This document shows, piece after piece, positions 8,302-17,562 of a DNA stretch of 64,000 bases. Position 1 is the first letter of the stretch, and each line of letters starts with the position of its first letter. The DNA is from Planctomycetota bacterium. GTDB taxonomy: Bacteria > Planctomycetota > Planctomycetia > Planctomycetales > Planctomycetaceae. Under the pieces are notes generated by a model, which was not told the origin of the DNA, ran no database searches, and worked only from the letters and a program-made list of their open reading frames with translations. Location: contig QQVO01000060.1 in the NCBI GenBank assembly GCA_003388505.1, positions 186,001 through 250,000 of the forward strand, written 5' to 3'. A program made the position numbers and the translations under genes.

Positions 8302-10017
8302 ATGACGGTTCAACAGATCATCGACGGCCTGATCAACGGCGACCTGCCGCGCGCGATTGAAATCTTCGCGCCGGAGTTGATCCTCTGCGCCGCCATCGTC
8401 CTGCTGCTGCTGGTCCGCATGATCTTCGGCGTGCAGCGGATCCCCGCCTGCTGGGTGGCGCTGCTCGGGACGCTGGTCGCCTTTACCGGCGTGTTCGCCC
8501 AGTTCATGTACCTCAAGACCGATCTCTCGATCACCGGCGTCGCCGACACACCCGTGGAAGAACTCGCGGCCCGGTTGGCGAGCGCCTATCACCTCACGCC
8601 CGAGGGGGTTGGTTCGGTGGGCGGCTTCTTCACCGACCTGCTGATGCACGACCAGTTCACGCTGTTCTTCCGGCTGGGACTGCTGTTGTTCGTCGTGCTC
8701 GTCATCGCACTGACGGTCCTCACAGGGATTCCGGACAACGACGACGGACCCGATTTCTACACACTGCTCCTCGGGTCGACCGTCGGTATGATGCTCGCGG
8801 TCGGCGCGAACAATCTGCTGATGATCTTTCTCGGCATCGAGATGATGAGCGTCCCGAGCTACGCGATGGTCGGGTTCCTCAAAGGCCGCCGGCAGAGCAG
8901 CGAAGCGGCGCTGAAGTACGTCGTCTACGGAGCGGGAGCGGCCGGCGTGATGCTCTACGGCCTCTCGCTGATCGCCGGGATTCTTGGCACATTGAGCCTG
9001 CCTGAACTGGCGGGCCATTTCGTCACCGTCATGCACGGCGAGACGTTCGGACCGACGAACGCGGCCGCCGTGACGCTCGTGCTGGGCATCATGATGGTCC
9101 TGGTCGGCTTCGCCTTCAAGCTGTCGCTGGTCCCGTTCCACTTCTGGTGTCCGGACGCCTTCGAGGGCGCCGCGGCCGAAGTCGGCGGGTTCCTCTCCGT
9201 CGCGTCAAAAGCGGCGTCGTTTGCGCTGCTGGTGCGGTTTCTCCTGGCATTCAGCGGACCGGAGGAAGTGCTGCACGGCCTGCGCGTCTTTCTGGGGATT
9301 GGGCTGGCCGTCATCGCCTGCCTGAGCATGACGCTCGGCAATCTCGCGGCTTATACGCAGACGAACGTCAAACGACTGCTCGCGTATTCGACCATCGCGC
9401 ACGCCGGCTACATGCTGATGGCGGTCTCCGCGCTGCTCATCATCACCGACGCTCCGGCGACGGAGGGCTGGACGCGGAGCCAGATCTTCTACCAGTCGGC
9501 CCGCGCCGTCGAAGGGTTGATGTATTACCTCGCCGTCTACCTGTTCATGAACCTGGTGGCGTTCTCGGTAGTGGCCATCCTCCGCAACGAGACTTACTCG
9601 GAGGAGATCGATTCGTACAACGGGCTGGTGCATCAGAACCCGGCGACCAAGCTGCTTTGCCTGGCGATGCTGATGGCGATGTTCAGCCTGGTCGGGCTGC
9701 CTCCCTTCGGCGGGTTCTTCGCCAAGTTGCAGATCTTCACGTCCGTGCTGTACGCGGCCGATCTGCACTGGTCGATGTGGGTGCTGCTCGCCGTGGCCGG
9801 TGCGAACACGGTCTTCAGCCTGGTCTACTATCTGCGGGTGCTGAAGGCGATGTTCATCAATCCCGAGCCGGAAGAGCGGCGCGCGATCCAGACGCCGGCT
9901 CTCGTGGGAACGTACATCGCGCTGATCGCGCTGCCGATTTTTCTGCTGGGAGCCTCCCCGCTCCAGTCCGACCTCACCGACACCGCTAACTACGTCGCCC
10001 GTACGCTGTTCCGTTAG
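8302..10017 (+). CDS. nuoN: NADH-quinone oxidoreductase subunit N
   Basis: 571 residues, somewhat longer than usual because of a loop at about residues 75-110. It is the third antiporter-like proton-pumping subunit of complex I. Family stretches include LLMIFLGIEMMSVPSYAMVGF, SSEAALKYVVYGAGAAGVML, the lysine helix FAFKLSLVPFHFWCPDAFEG, and QTNVKRLLAYSTIAHAGYML. It is the last complex I gene here; the next gene starts 45 bases later and is of unknown function. Confidence 0.96.
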   Translation: MTVQQIIDGLINGDLPRAIEIFAPELILCAAIVLLLLVRMIFGVQRIPACWVALLGTLVAFTGVFAQFMYLKTDLSITGVADTPVEELAARLASAYHLTPEGVGSVGGFFTDLLMHDQFTLFFRLGLLLFVVLVIALTVLTGIPDNDDGPDFYTLLLGSTVGMMLAVGANNLLMIFLGIEMMSVPSYAMVGFLKGRRQSSEAALKYVVYGAGAAGVMLYGLSLIAGILGTLSLPELAGHFVTVMHGETFGPTNAAAVTLVLGIMMVLVGFAFKLSLVPFHFWCPDAFEGAAAEVGGFLSVASKAASFALLVRFLLAFSGPEEVLHGLRVFLGIGLAVIACLSMTLGNLAAYTQTNVKRLLAYSTIAHAGYMLMAVSALLIITDAPATEGWTRSQIFYQSARAVEGLMYYLAVYLFMNLVAFSVVAILRNETYSEEIDSYNGLVHQNPATKLLCLAMLMAMFSLVGLPPFGGFFAKLQIFTSVLYAADLHWSMWVLLAVAGANTVFSLVYYLRVLKAMFINPEPEERRAIQTPALVGTYIALIALPIFLLGASPLQSDLTDTANYVARTLFR

Positions 10018-10062
10018 ACGAAACGATCTGCAGGTCCTCGACCCGCGAACACTTGAGCCCGC

Positions 10063-10497
10063 ATGATTCCCAACGACCAGCTCAACGACCTGCTGATCGA
10101 CCTCGGCCGGAGCCTGCTGCAATACGTCGGCGAAATCTGGCCCTGGACGAGCCGCGAGGATGCCGACGTGCATAAGGCGGTCGAGAAGCTGGTTGCCGAG
10201 CAGCGCGCGTCGGTCGAGCGACTGGCGGAACTCCTTGATCGACGGGGTCACCGGATTGAATCGGGCGCGTACCCGACCGAGTACACCAGCCTGCACTATG
10301 TGGCTCTCGATTTTCTGCTCGATCAACTCGCCGCGCATCAGGAACGCCTGGCCGACGAGGCGGCCGGACTCGCCGCGGCGGCGGATGACGACGAGGAGGC
10401 CGGTTCGCTGCTGAGCGACATCTCGCAGGAGGCGGCGCGGCATCGGGACGAACTGGCCCGCCTGTCGAGCACGCGCAAGGCGCAACAGTCTGCTTGA
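10063..10497 (+). CDS. hypothetical helical protein
   Basis: 144 residues, no recognised family. It is predicted almost wholly alpha-helical and soluble, with no signal peptide or membrane segment. Features are a WPWTSREDADVHKAVEKL stretch, an EYTSLHYVALDFLLDQL helix and an acidic linker (AAADDDEEAG, about residues 105-114). The layout of helices is reminiscent of small ferritin-like or HEPN-like helical bundles, but no metal-binding ExxH pair or Rx4-6H motif is seen. It lies between nuoN (45-base gap) and a strong terminator, so it may be the last gene of the nuo transcript. The function is not known. Confidence 0.7.
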   Translation: MIPNDQLNDLLIDLGRSLLQYVGEIWPWTSREDADVHKAVEKLVAEQRASVERLAELLDRRGHRIESGAYPTEYTSLHYVALDFLLDQLAAHQERLADEAAGLAAAADDDEEAGSLLSDISQEAARHRDELARLSSTRKAQQSA

Positions 10498-10514
10498 GAC
10501 CGGGCACTGCATTC

Positions 10515-10546
10515 ACGCCCGCGGATTGCAATCCGTGGGCGTTTTT
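10515..10546 (+). terminator. intrinsic terminator after the nuoH-N gene group
   Basis: A 12-bp stem (arms 10515-10526 and 10531-10542, one G-T pair), a TGCA loop, then a run of five T. It lies 17 bases after the hypothetical gene's stop and ahead of tatD, marking the end of the nuo transcription unit. Confidence 0.9.
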
Positions 10547-10571
10547 CGTGCAATCCGGTCGGGAGACCGAC

Positions 10572-11354
10572 ATGCGGCTCATCGACACGCACTGCCATCT
10601 CGACGAGGACGCCTTCTCGCACGACCGGGCCGACGTCGTCGCCGCCGCCGTCGATCGCGGCGTGACGCGGATGCTGACGATCGGCACGACTGCCGAGAGC
10701 AGTCGCGCGGCCGTTGAGATCGCCGAGCAGTTTCCGGCCGTCTTCGCCGTGGTCGGCATTCAACCCAACTACACGGCCGAGGCGAAACCGGACGACTGGC
10801 CGGTCATCGAAAAACTCGCGAACCACCCGCGCGTCGTCGCCGTGGGAGAGACCGGCCTCGACCGCTACTGGGATTACGCCCCGATCGAGATTCAGCAGGA
10901 CTACTTCGACCGGCATCTCGAACTCTCGCGCCGCCTCGGCAAGCCGTTCGTCGTCCACTGCCGCGAAGCCGAAGCCGATGTGGTCGCCCAACTCAAAGCG
11001 CACGCGACAGACGGCTTGCTCGCCGGAGTGATGCATTCATTCTGCGGAGACCAGGCGACCGCTGAGGCCTGCCTCGAAATGGGGATGCACATCTCGTTTG
11101 CCGGGATGGTCACCTACAAGAAGAGCGACGAGCTGCGCGCCGTGGCAGCGATGGTTCCCTCCGACCGCATCCTCGTGGAGACCGACGCTCCCTATCTCGC
11201 TCCGGTTCCCAACCGCGGGAAGCGGAATGAGCCCGGTTGGGTGCGTCACACTGCGGAGTGCCTGGCAGACGTGCGCGGCGTCACGCCGGAAGAGTTCGCC
11301 GCGCAGACGACAGAAAACGCCGTGCGGTTGTTCGCACTGCAGCAGTTCGAGTAG
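10572..11354 (+). CDS. tatD: TatD-family metal-dependent DNase
   Basis: 260 residues, a normal TatD length. A TIM-barrel hydrolase expected to bind two divalent metals and cut DNA 3'-5'. Visible ligands are HxH in IDTHCHLDE (residues 7 and 9), the glutamate of VGETGLDRYW, histidines of FVVHCREAE and GVMHSFCGD, and the aspartate of VETDAPYLAP. The ATG at 10572 begins the usual MxLIDTHCH N-terminus; in-frame sequence further upstream overlaps the terminator and is not coding. It forms a new unit after the terminator. Confidence 0.92.
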   Translation: MRLIDTHCHLDEDAFSHDRADVVAAAVDRGVTRMLTIGTTAESSRAAVEIAEQFPAVFAVVGIQPNYTAEAKPDDWPVIEKLANHPRVVAVGETGLDRYWDYAPIEIQQDYFDRHLELSRRLGKPFVVHCREAEADVVAQLKAHATDGLLAGVMHSFCGDQATAEACLEMGMHISFAGMVTYKKSDELRAVAAMVPSDRILVETDAPYLAPVPNRGKRNEPGWVRHTAECLADVRGVTPEEFAAQTTENAVRLFALQQFE

Positions 11355-11439
11355 AAGAACTGCTGCGGGCGTTGTCTCATACTTCTCCCAATCTTCGTTG
11401 CCTTCATTTCCTTCTGTCCCAACTTCCTGGTTGTGCGTT

Positions 11440-12630
11440 ATGAAATCGACACTTCTCGCGGTGCTGCTGGCCGGCTCACTCACGGGTGTTGCGACGGCCG
11501 GCTTTCCAGAGTTCGAAGCCCAGACGATCGACGCGGAAGCGGCCGAAAAGGCGGTCTACGCCGTCGCGCTGGCCGACGTGGACGGCGACGGTCTGCAGGA
11601 CGTTGTGGCCGTGACGGAGAACCGCGTGCAGTGGTATCGGAATCCCGACTGGGGCAAGCACGTCATCCTCGAAGACCAGACGGAACTCGACAACGTCTGC
11701 ATCGCCCCGCACGATATCGACGGGGACGGGCAGGTCGATTTCGCACTGGGAGCGGGATGGACCAGGGTCGGCACGATCCAGTGGATCACCCGCGATGAAG
11801 ACCCGGATGCGAAGTGGCGCGTCCACGCGATCGGCGTCGAACCCTGGACCCACCGCATGCGGTGGGCCGACGTGCTGGAGACCGGCACTCCGCAGCTTGT
11901 CGTCTCGCCGCTCAACGCGGTCGACGCCGCAGGCGTCAGGCTGCTGGCGTTTGAGATTCCTGAGGATCCGCAGTCAGGCCGCTGGCCGTCGACGGTTCTC
12001 GACGACTCAATGAACCGGATGCACAATCACTGGCATTTCGATTTCGGGACGGACAACGAAACGATCACCGTCACGGCCAGCGAGGAAGGGTTGCACGCGA
12101 TCTGGAAACAGGACGACGGCGGCTTCGGCAAGCGAAAAATCGGCAGCGGAATGCCGGGCGAAGATCCGGCAAGCCGCGGCGCGGGAGAAGTGAAAATCGG
12201 CCGTTTCGCGTCGGGGCGTCCCTACATGGCGACGATCGAACCGATGCACGGGACGTCGGTCGTCGTCTACACCACGCCGGGTGAGCTGGCGGAAGGGCAA
12301 CTCGCCGATCGGTTTGTTGTCGACGAATCGCTCAAAGCGGGGCACGCCGTCTGGACGGCCAACCTGGACGAAGACGGAGACGAGGAACTCGTGATCGGCC
12401 ACCGCGAGGCGGGTGCAGGCGACGTCAAGGGGCCGGGCGTCTACGTCTATGATCCGACGGGGGAAGACCCGAGCGAGTGGACCAAACACGTCGTCGACGA
12501 CGGCGGCATGGCCTGCGAAGACCTGATCTGCGCAGACCTCGACGGCGACGGCCGCGTCGACATCATCGCCGGCGGCCGCGCGACACGGAACGTGAAGATC
12601 TACTGGAATCGAGCGGAAGGCGATCGTTGA
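11440..12630 (+). CDS. secreted FG-GAP/VCBS repeat protein
   Basis: 396 residues. An N-terminal signal peptide (KSTLLAVLLAGSLTGVATAG, cut near residue 20) leads into a probable beta-propeller. Calcium-binding FG-GAP type motifs occur at least four times: ADVDGDGLQDVVAV, DIDGDGQVDFALG, NLDEDGDEELVIG and DLDGDGRVDIIAGG. Proteins of this sort are common in planctomycetes, often as surface or secreted binding proteins, but the ligand is unknown. The ATG at 11440 is chosen because it opens the signal peptide; the same frame is open further upstream, but there it overlaps tatD. Confidence 0.85.
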   Translation: MKSTLLAVLLAGSLTGVATAGFPEFEAQTIDAEAAEKAVYAVALADVDGDGLQDVVAVTENRVQWYRNPDWGKHVILEDQTELDNVCIAPHDIDGDGQVDFALGAGWTRVGTIQWITRDEDPDAKWRVHAIGVEPWTHRMRWADVLETGTPQLVVSPLNAVDAAGVRLLAFEIPEDPQSGRWPSTVLDDSMNRMHNHWHFDFGTDNETITVTASEEGLHAIWKQDDGGFGKRKIGSGMPGEDPASRGAGEVKIGRFASGRPYMATIEPMHGTSVVVYTTPGELAEGQLADRFVVDESLKAGHAVWTANLDEDGDEELVIGHREAGAGDVKGPGVYVYDPTGEDPSEWTKHVVDDGGMACEDLICADLDGDGRVDIIAGGRATRNVKIYWNRAEGDR

Positions 12631-13050
12631 GTGCAATACGAATGGAACATGGAGAGCCGCGCATCAGGCGGACTTCCCCAACGCCCGCGTCCCCGCAACC
12701 CGGACTCTATTCGCGCCCCCCCCGGAGCAATCCACTCGCATGTCGATTCATCGCGCACTTACCGTCCGGGACACAGCGTCCGTTGGTTGCAAACCACGAC
12801 GACACAAAGGGCACGAAGTCAACTTACGAAGTCGCTCCGCGGAGTCCTCGGAGCCTGGAAGACACATTCCCTGACTCTTCTTGGTGTTCTTTGTGCCTTT
12901 GTGGTCACCCATTCGCGCGATGAGAGACTGGACGACACGGAAACGTTTGCGTAACGAACAGATTCTCTCACCCTTTGCACTGCGGATGGAATCCACGGCG
13001 AGCCCCTCGTTTGCAACCTTCCGTCCAACCTGCGTCCTATTCGTCCCGCC
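12631..13050. other. non-coding gap with a long inverted repeat
   Basis: No gene is supported between the FG-GAP gene and fabI. The main content is an imperfect inverted repeat with arms 12793-12818 and 12880-12905, which share about 20 of 26 positions and a core of ACAAAG/CACNAAG. The rest is unremarkable. A fabI promoter should lie near 12950-13040 but no clear box is seen. Confidence 0.5.
12793..12905 (+). repeat. imperfect long inverted repeat (ACCAC...CACGAAG type)
   Basis: Arms 12793-12818 and 12880-12905 are reverse complements at about 20 of 26 positions, with a 61-base spacer. It has no T-run, so it is more like a dispersed repeat than a terminator. Confidence 0.6.
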
Positions 13051-13857
13051 ATGGACTTCCTCCAACTGACCGGCAAATCGATCCTCGTCTTCGGCGTCGC
13101 CAACCGTAAGAGCGTCGCGTTCCACGTCGGCCGCGTTCTCAAGGAGGCGGGGGCCGACGTCCTGTATGCGGTGCGCAGCGAAGCGCGGCGGGAATCGGTC
13201 GGCAAACTGGTGGGCGACGCCCCGGTCTTCGTCTGTGACGTCGAGCATCAGGATCAGATCGACAATCTTGCGAGCGAGGTCGCCCGCGCCCGAGACGGCC
13301 TGGCCGGCATCGTGCATTCGATCGCCTTCGCCGACTACTCCGCAGGGTGGCAGCCGTTTCACAAGACGCCGCGCGAGGCGTTCCTGCAGGCGGTCGATAT
13401 CTCGTGCTTCTCGCTGATCGCCATCGCAAATGCATTCCAGGACCAGCTCGACTCCGAACAGGGAAGCGTGGTGACGATTTCAATCTCCACGACGCGCATG
13501 GCGGCCGAGAACTACGGATACATGGCGCCGATCAAGGCGGCCCTCGACTCATCGCTGGCCTTCCTGGCCAAGTCGTTCTCGGAATTCTCGAAGGTCCGCT
13601 TCAACGCGGTCTGTCCGGGCCTGCTCAAGACCTCCGCGTCGGCCGGCATCCCCGGCTATGTCGACTGTTATCTCTTCGCCGAGCAGGCCACACTCCGCAA
13701 CGAGGCGGTGCGCACCGAGGAAGTGGCGAATGCGGCCGCGTTTCTGCTCAGCCCCCGATCCTCGGGGATCAACGCGCAGGGCCTCATCATCGACGCCGGC
13801 ATGGAAGTGAACTACTTCGACAAGCGCATCGTCGAGCGATTCATGGGCGGTCAGTAG
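13051..13857 (+). CDS. fabI: enoyl-[acyl-carrier-protein] reductase (NADH)
   Basis: 268 residues, the usual FabI size. It reduces the trans-2 double bond of enoyl-ACP, the last step of each fatty-acid elongation cycle. A short-chain dehydrogenase fold: the FabI-type cofactor loop [16 protein letters not shown] (about residues 15-30), SIAFAD after the central strand, and the catalytic Tyr-x6-Lys in YGYMAPIK. The C-terminal [15 protein letters not shown] resembles the IYVDGG-like end of the family. It stands alone. Directly after the stop is a perfect 7-bp hairpin without a T-run (13858-13874). Confidence 0.9.
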   Translation: MDFLQLTGKSILVFGVANRKSVAFHVGRVLKEAGADVLYAVRSEARRESVGKLVGDAPVFVCDVEHQDQIDNLASEVARARDGLAGIVHSIAFADYSAGWQPFHKTPREAFLQAVDISCFSLIAIANAFQDQLDSEQGSVVTISISTTRMAAENYGYMAPIKAALDSSLAFLAKSFSEFSKVRFNAVCPGLLKTSASAGIPGYVDCYLFAEQATLRNEAVRTEEVANAAAFLLSPRSSGINAQGLIIDAGMEVNYFDKRIVERFMGGQ

Positions 13858-13874
13858 GGCCGGCTATGCCGGCC
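13858..13874 (+). repeat. perfect GGCCGGC/GCCGGCC hairpin after fabI
   Basis: Arms 13858-13864 and 13868-13874 with a TAT loop start one base after the fabI stop codon. No T-run follows, so it may act as a 3' stabilising hairpin or repeat unit. Confidence 0.45.
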
Positions 13875-13960
13875 GCCGGACTCGAAGTTGTCGTGCGAGA
13901 CGTCACCTTGTGTCCAAACTTCCGTTTGGGCACACCCAACAACATCCGCTCTGCCCCGCC

Positions 13961-14332
13961 TCAGTGCCTCTGCGTTGAAGACCCAGAGTACTCAACGACA
14001 ACGTTTGTCCGAATCCCGCCGCGGGGTGTGAACTCCGCCGTGATCTTCATCGACCGCGGCTGCGTGACGGCGAGGAGGTCGTCGAGGATGGTGTTCGTGA
14101 CCGCCTCGTAGAAGGCGCCGTGGTTGCGGTACTGCTGCAGGTACAGCTTGAGGGACTTCAACTCGAAACAGAGTTGGTCCGGGACGTAGGTGATCGTGAG
14201 CGTGCCGAAATCGGGCTGGCCCGTTTTGGGACACAGCGAAGTGAACTCGGGGCAGACGGTCTCGATGGAGTAGTCCCGCTGCGGATACGGATTCGGAAAC
14301 GTTTCGAGAATGTCGCGCGTCGGATCAGCCAT
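13961..14332 (-). CDS. queF: NADPH-dependent 7-cyano-7-deazaguanine reductase
   Basis: 123 residues, the short single-domain form of QueF, which reduces preQ0 to preQ1 in queuosine synthesis. The active-site cysteine sits in [18 protein letters not shown] (about residues 23-40) with the conserved aspartate in QPDF, and the family motif E-L-K-S-L-K-L-Y follows. The start [15 protein letters not shown] is chosen because it begins the conserved N-terminus; the frame extends 22 codons further upstream without homology. No other queuosine gene is adjacent. Confidence 0.92.
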   Translation of the reverse strand: MADPTRDILETFPNPYPQRDYSIETVCPEFTSLCPKTGQPDFGTLTITYVPDQLCFELKSLKLYLQQYRNHGAFYEAVTNTILDDLLAVTQPRSMKITAEFTPRGGIRTNVVVEYSGSSTQRH

Positions 14333-14390
14333 GTTTTTCGAGCCACCGGGTTGGTGTATTCCGCGTCGGTCGCCGGCCCTCGTACGGCAG

Positions 14391-14692
14391 GATTTCATCC
14401 CTGTCGCTTATACACATCTCTCGTTCCCTTTCGAGTGACTGTCCGAGAAAATTGAATGGGACGCGGATAGCCACGGATCGGACCGATTTTCGCTGATTGC
14501 TTTCTTGCGTGTCGACGCCATCCGCGCCTGAATCGATGCGGCGACGGCGTTGCCGCCTGTTGAGGAGTCCCCCAAAATCCGTGCTGATCCGCCGAATCCG
14601 CGAGAATCTGTGTCCTGTTCGAAAATCCCCTGGGCCCGGTTCCTCGGGGCCGGGCGCAAGCCGAGATGTGTGCAACTGACAAGATTTCATCC
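14391..14692. mobile_element. MITE-like element, copy A, with target-site duplication
   Basis: A non-coding element at about 14401-14683 whose ends are inverted repeats (left CTGTCGCTTATACACATCTC, matched by the right end at about 15 of 20 positions). It is flanked by the direct repeat GATTTCATCC at 14391-14400 and 14683-14692, a likely 9-10 base target duplication. It contains no transposase. A diverged copy in reverse orientation is at 25661-25945. The left end differs at one position from the 19-base Tn5/IS50 mosaic end. It fills the gap between queF and the DUF11 gene. Confidence 0.7.
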
Positions 14693-14722
14693 GGTCGCGG
14701 TCGAGAGACGCCGTGCCTGGAC

Positions 14723-14754
14723 AACAAAACCCGGTCTCCAGGCAGGAAACCGGG
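14723..14754 (-). terminator. intrinsic terminator of the DUF11 gene
   Basis: On the - strand, a 10-bp stem (plus-strand arms 14730-14739 and 14745-14754) is followed by TTTTGTTGT. It lies about 40 bases after the stop of the DUF11 protein gene. Confidence 0.8.
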
Positions 14755-14793
14755 CGTCAGTTGCCGAATTGTAGACCGCAATCAGCGTCTCGG

Positions 14794-17562
14794 CTACGGC
14801 TCGTCGGCCTGAATGATGACGGCTTCGTCATGCCGCAGCGGAGCGCCGAGTTTCGGAGTCTCCAGTTGAGCGGTCACGCGCGTCGGGCCGGTCCGGGCGG
14901 CGGTGAGTACGATGTCGAACGACTGCTCCTCATCGGCCGCGAGTTCATTGATCGCGGCGAATTCGATCGTCCGTCCCTGGTGCCGATACTCGACCGGACC
15001 TCGCGCCTCGACGAATTCGAGGTTGTCGGGAATTTCGAACGCGGTCCTGACTTCATGGGCCGGTCCCGTTCCGCGGTTCTTGACCGTCATTCGCAGCGCA
15101 ACCTGCTCGCCGACCAGAACCGGTCTTCCGTCGTGTTCCAGATCGAGCGCCAGTGATTCGAAGCCGGCGACTTCCAGCTTCGATCGAAGTTCGGCGCCGT
15201 TGCCGTCGGCGTCGCTCGCGCGGACTACGCTCTGCAGCGAACCGGCCGTGCGCGCCACCACGCTGGTCTGCAACCGCCGCGATTCCCCGGCCGGAAGTTC
15301 TTCGATCGTCCAGACGATCGTCCGCTTGATCGGATCAAACTTGCCCCCCTTGGGGATGCCTGCCAGTTCGAGTCCGTCTGGAAGCTGCTCAACAACGCGA
15401 ACCTGTCGTAACGTCGATTTCGCGCGATTTGTGACGACCGTCGAGTAATCGGCGGAGCGGCCCACAAACCGCCGCGACGGACCCTGCCGTTCGATGGTCA
15501 GTCGCGAGTCAAGAATTGCCACGTTCGCCTCGGTCTGCGCGAACTCTGCTTGACCGACGTAGGCGGAGGCCTGCGTCGTGACGGAACCGGCCGCCACCGC
15601 AGTCACGGCGAGTTCCACCTCGCGGGATTCTCCGCCCGCCAGCGTGCCGATCTCGCATTCGATCGCGTCGCCGCCCGGATGTTCCAACGCGGCCGGCAGC
15701 AGATTTTCGATGTACACGTTGCGCGCTTCGGCCTGGCCGGTGTTCGACACCACAAACCGAAAGACCGCCCGTTCGCCGACCGCCACCTCGGACGGACCCT
15801 GGATGGCGAGCGACAGTTTCGGCGAAGTCACGACCGTCTTGGCGGCCACTTCGGCAACGAAGCGGACGGTGGCCACACTGCCGATTTCGCCCGCTTCGGT
15901 GGGGACGACCCGGATGCGGATCACTTCCTCCTGTCCCGGTTCCATTTCGCCCAGTCGCCATACGAGGCGGCCGTCGATCAGTTCTGCTTGCGGAATCGTT
16001 CCATCGAGTTCGGTGCCGCGCGGGATGCGGTCCTCGATGATGACGTCGTGCGCGGTGCTGTTGCCGGCGTTCCGCAGGTTGATCGCGTAAATCAATGGCT
16101 CGCCGACGTTCGCCTCCTGGGGGGCCACTTTCTCGATCGTCAGTTCGGGTTGCTGCGGTCCGCGCGGCGCACGATCTGAGAGAGTGCCGTCGCCGACATA
16201 GCCCGGCCGCCCCGCGTCGAACTCCGGCGCAGGCGTGGAGGCGTTCGCGGGCAGAGGCCTGACGTCGGGGAGTTCCTCGGCTTCCGCATCGCGGGAGAAA
16301 TCGAATGCCGACGCCTCGGAGTTGCCGCGAATGACCGGCATTTCGTCGCCGGAGTCTTCGATCTCGATGAACTCCGGCGCCGGCTGAGGTTCGCTGTCCG
16401 ACAAGACCGGAGCGGGTTCGGATAACTCCTCCGGTTCCTCGCCGAAGGGGAGCACCGGTTCTGGTTGGTCGGCGTCGTCAGGCCCGGGAAATTCGAGCAA
16501 CAGCGGCGCCGGCTCTTCAGCCGCGTCTCCGAATTCCGCATCCGCCTCGTTGGCGGGCATCTCCGAATCCGAATCGCCGAACGGGTCAAACGGTGCGTCC
16601 GCCTCCGCTTCCTCTACCGGCAACAGTTCGAGTTCTTGCTCTTCCTCCTCGTCGACCAGCATTACACCGTCGAACGGGCTCGGAGCGACAACCGGTTCCT
16701 TGGGCGGAGGGGTCGTTTCCACAAAGCCGGCCTCGTTTGCCTCGGCGGGGAACAGCAAAGGTTCGACCGGCTCTCTCGGTTCGGCCAGACCAACCATCGC
16801 ATCATCCTCAGCGGCCGCACCTTCACTGTCGTCGGTGACTGGCCCAAAAAGATCCATCACCGGCGCCGCGTCGGCGGCTCTCGCCGGCGGGTCCTCCGTC
16901 GATTCGACGGACGCCGCTGCGATCTCTTCTCCCGAGAACGGATCAAACGAATCAACTTCCTCAGTCGGATCCTCGGCGGCAACCGGTTGGATCATCTCCG
17001 CCTCGGAGCGTTCCAGAGCGAAAGGCTGGGACGTCGCTCCTTCCTGTTCCGCACTGGGAAGCACCGGCGCGTCGGAAACGTCCGCGACAGGTTCAGCCGC
17101 CGGCTCCAGATCGCCCGAAGCGAAGGGATTGTCGCTCTCGACGTCGATCGGTTCGGCCGGCTGACTCGGGACATCTTCCCATTCACTGTCGGCGTCCACC
17201 AGCGTCGGGGGCTCCATCTGTCCGGGTGGGCCGGGATTGAAAACGTCGTCGTCCGCCGCCGGAAAATCGGACGGAGACGAGATCGGCAGTTCGTCTCGAA
17301 CCGCGACGCGGCGTTCCGTACCGGCCCCATGCGGCGTGTCATCGAGCGGCTCAAACGACTGCTCCGGCGGCAGGTCGGAATTCTGAGGGGGCGAGTTCGA
17401 CGACTCGGCCGGATCGTCGCTGTCGTCCGCACGCTGGAACTGGTTCGCGTCGGCGGTCTCGGCCTGAGGCGTCGGCAACCGGCGATGCACCTCCAGCACG
17501 ACGAAGCAACCAACGCCGATCACTCCGGCCAGGGCGACAAATTTGAAGATGGCGCTCTGCAT
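14794..17562 (-). CDS. membrane-anchored DUF11-repeat protein with long acidic region
   Basis: 922 residues. One membrane helix at the N-terminus (FKFVALAGVIGVGCFVVLEV, about 6-25) acts as an anchor or signal. Residues of about 35-470 are a low-complexity region very rich in Glu, Asp, Pro, Ala and Ser. Four beta-sandwich repeats of DUF11/CARDB type follow (about 475-915), each with a core like GNSTAHDVIIEDRIPRGTEL or GQAEARNVYIENLLP and GEMEPGQEE-like turns. Such proteins occur in planctomycete envelopes, and a structural or adhesive role outside the cytoplasmic membrane is likely but not proven. It is transcribed alone, diverging from the PAP2 gene, and ends at a clear terminator. Confidence 0.85.
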   Translation of the reverse strand: MQSAIFKFVALAGVIGVGCFVVLEVHRRLPTPQAETADANQFQRADDSDDPAESSNSPPQNSDLPPEQSFEPLDDTPHGAGTERRVAVRDELPISSPSDFPAADDDVFNPGPPGQMEPPTLVDADSEWEDVPSQPAEPIDVESDNPFASGDLEPAAEPVADVSDAPVLPSAEQEGATSQPFALERSEAEMIQPVAAEDPTEEVDSFDPFSGEEIAAASVESTEDPPARAADAAPVMDLFGPVTDDSEGAAAEDDAMVGLAEPREPVEPLLFPAEANEAGFVETTPPPKEPVVAPSPFDGVMLVDEEEEQELELLPVEEAEADAPFDPFGDSDSEMPANEADAEFGDAAEEPAPLLLEFPGPDDADQPEPVLPFGEEPEELSEPAPVLSDSEPQPAPEFIEIEDSGDEMPVIRGNSEASAFDFSRDAEAEELPDVRPLPANASTPAPEFDAGRPGYVGDGTLSDRAPRGPQQPELTIEKVAPQEANVGEPLIYAINLRNAGNSTAHDVIIEDRIPRGTELDGTIPQAELIDGRLVWRLGEMEPGQEEVIRIRVVPTEAGEIGSVATVRFVAEVAAKTVVTSPKLSLAIQGPSEVAVGERAVFRFVVSNTGQAEARNVYIENLLPAALEHPGGDAIECEIGTLAGGESREVELAVTAVAAGSVTTQASAYVGQAEFAQTEANVAILDSRLTIERQGPSRRFVGRSADYSTVVTNRAKSTLRQVRVVEQLPDGLELAGIPKGGKFDPIKRTIVWTIEELPAGESRRLQTSVVARTAGSLQSVVRASDADGNGAELRSKLEVAGFESLALDLEHDGRPVLVGEQVALRMTVKNRGTGPAHEVRTAFEIPDNLEFVEARGPVEYRHQGRTIEFAAINELAADEEQSFDIVLTAARTGPTRVTAQLETPKLGAPLRHDEAVIIQADEP

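Noticed and set aside
14401-14420. Sequence nearly equal to the Nextera/Tn5 adapter, giving the peptide VYKRQ on the - strand
   Set aside because: A similar end is found in the independent copy at 25926-25945, and the element has inverted ends and a target duplication. An adapter artefact is therefore less likely than a natural transposon end, though read mapping would settle it.
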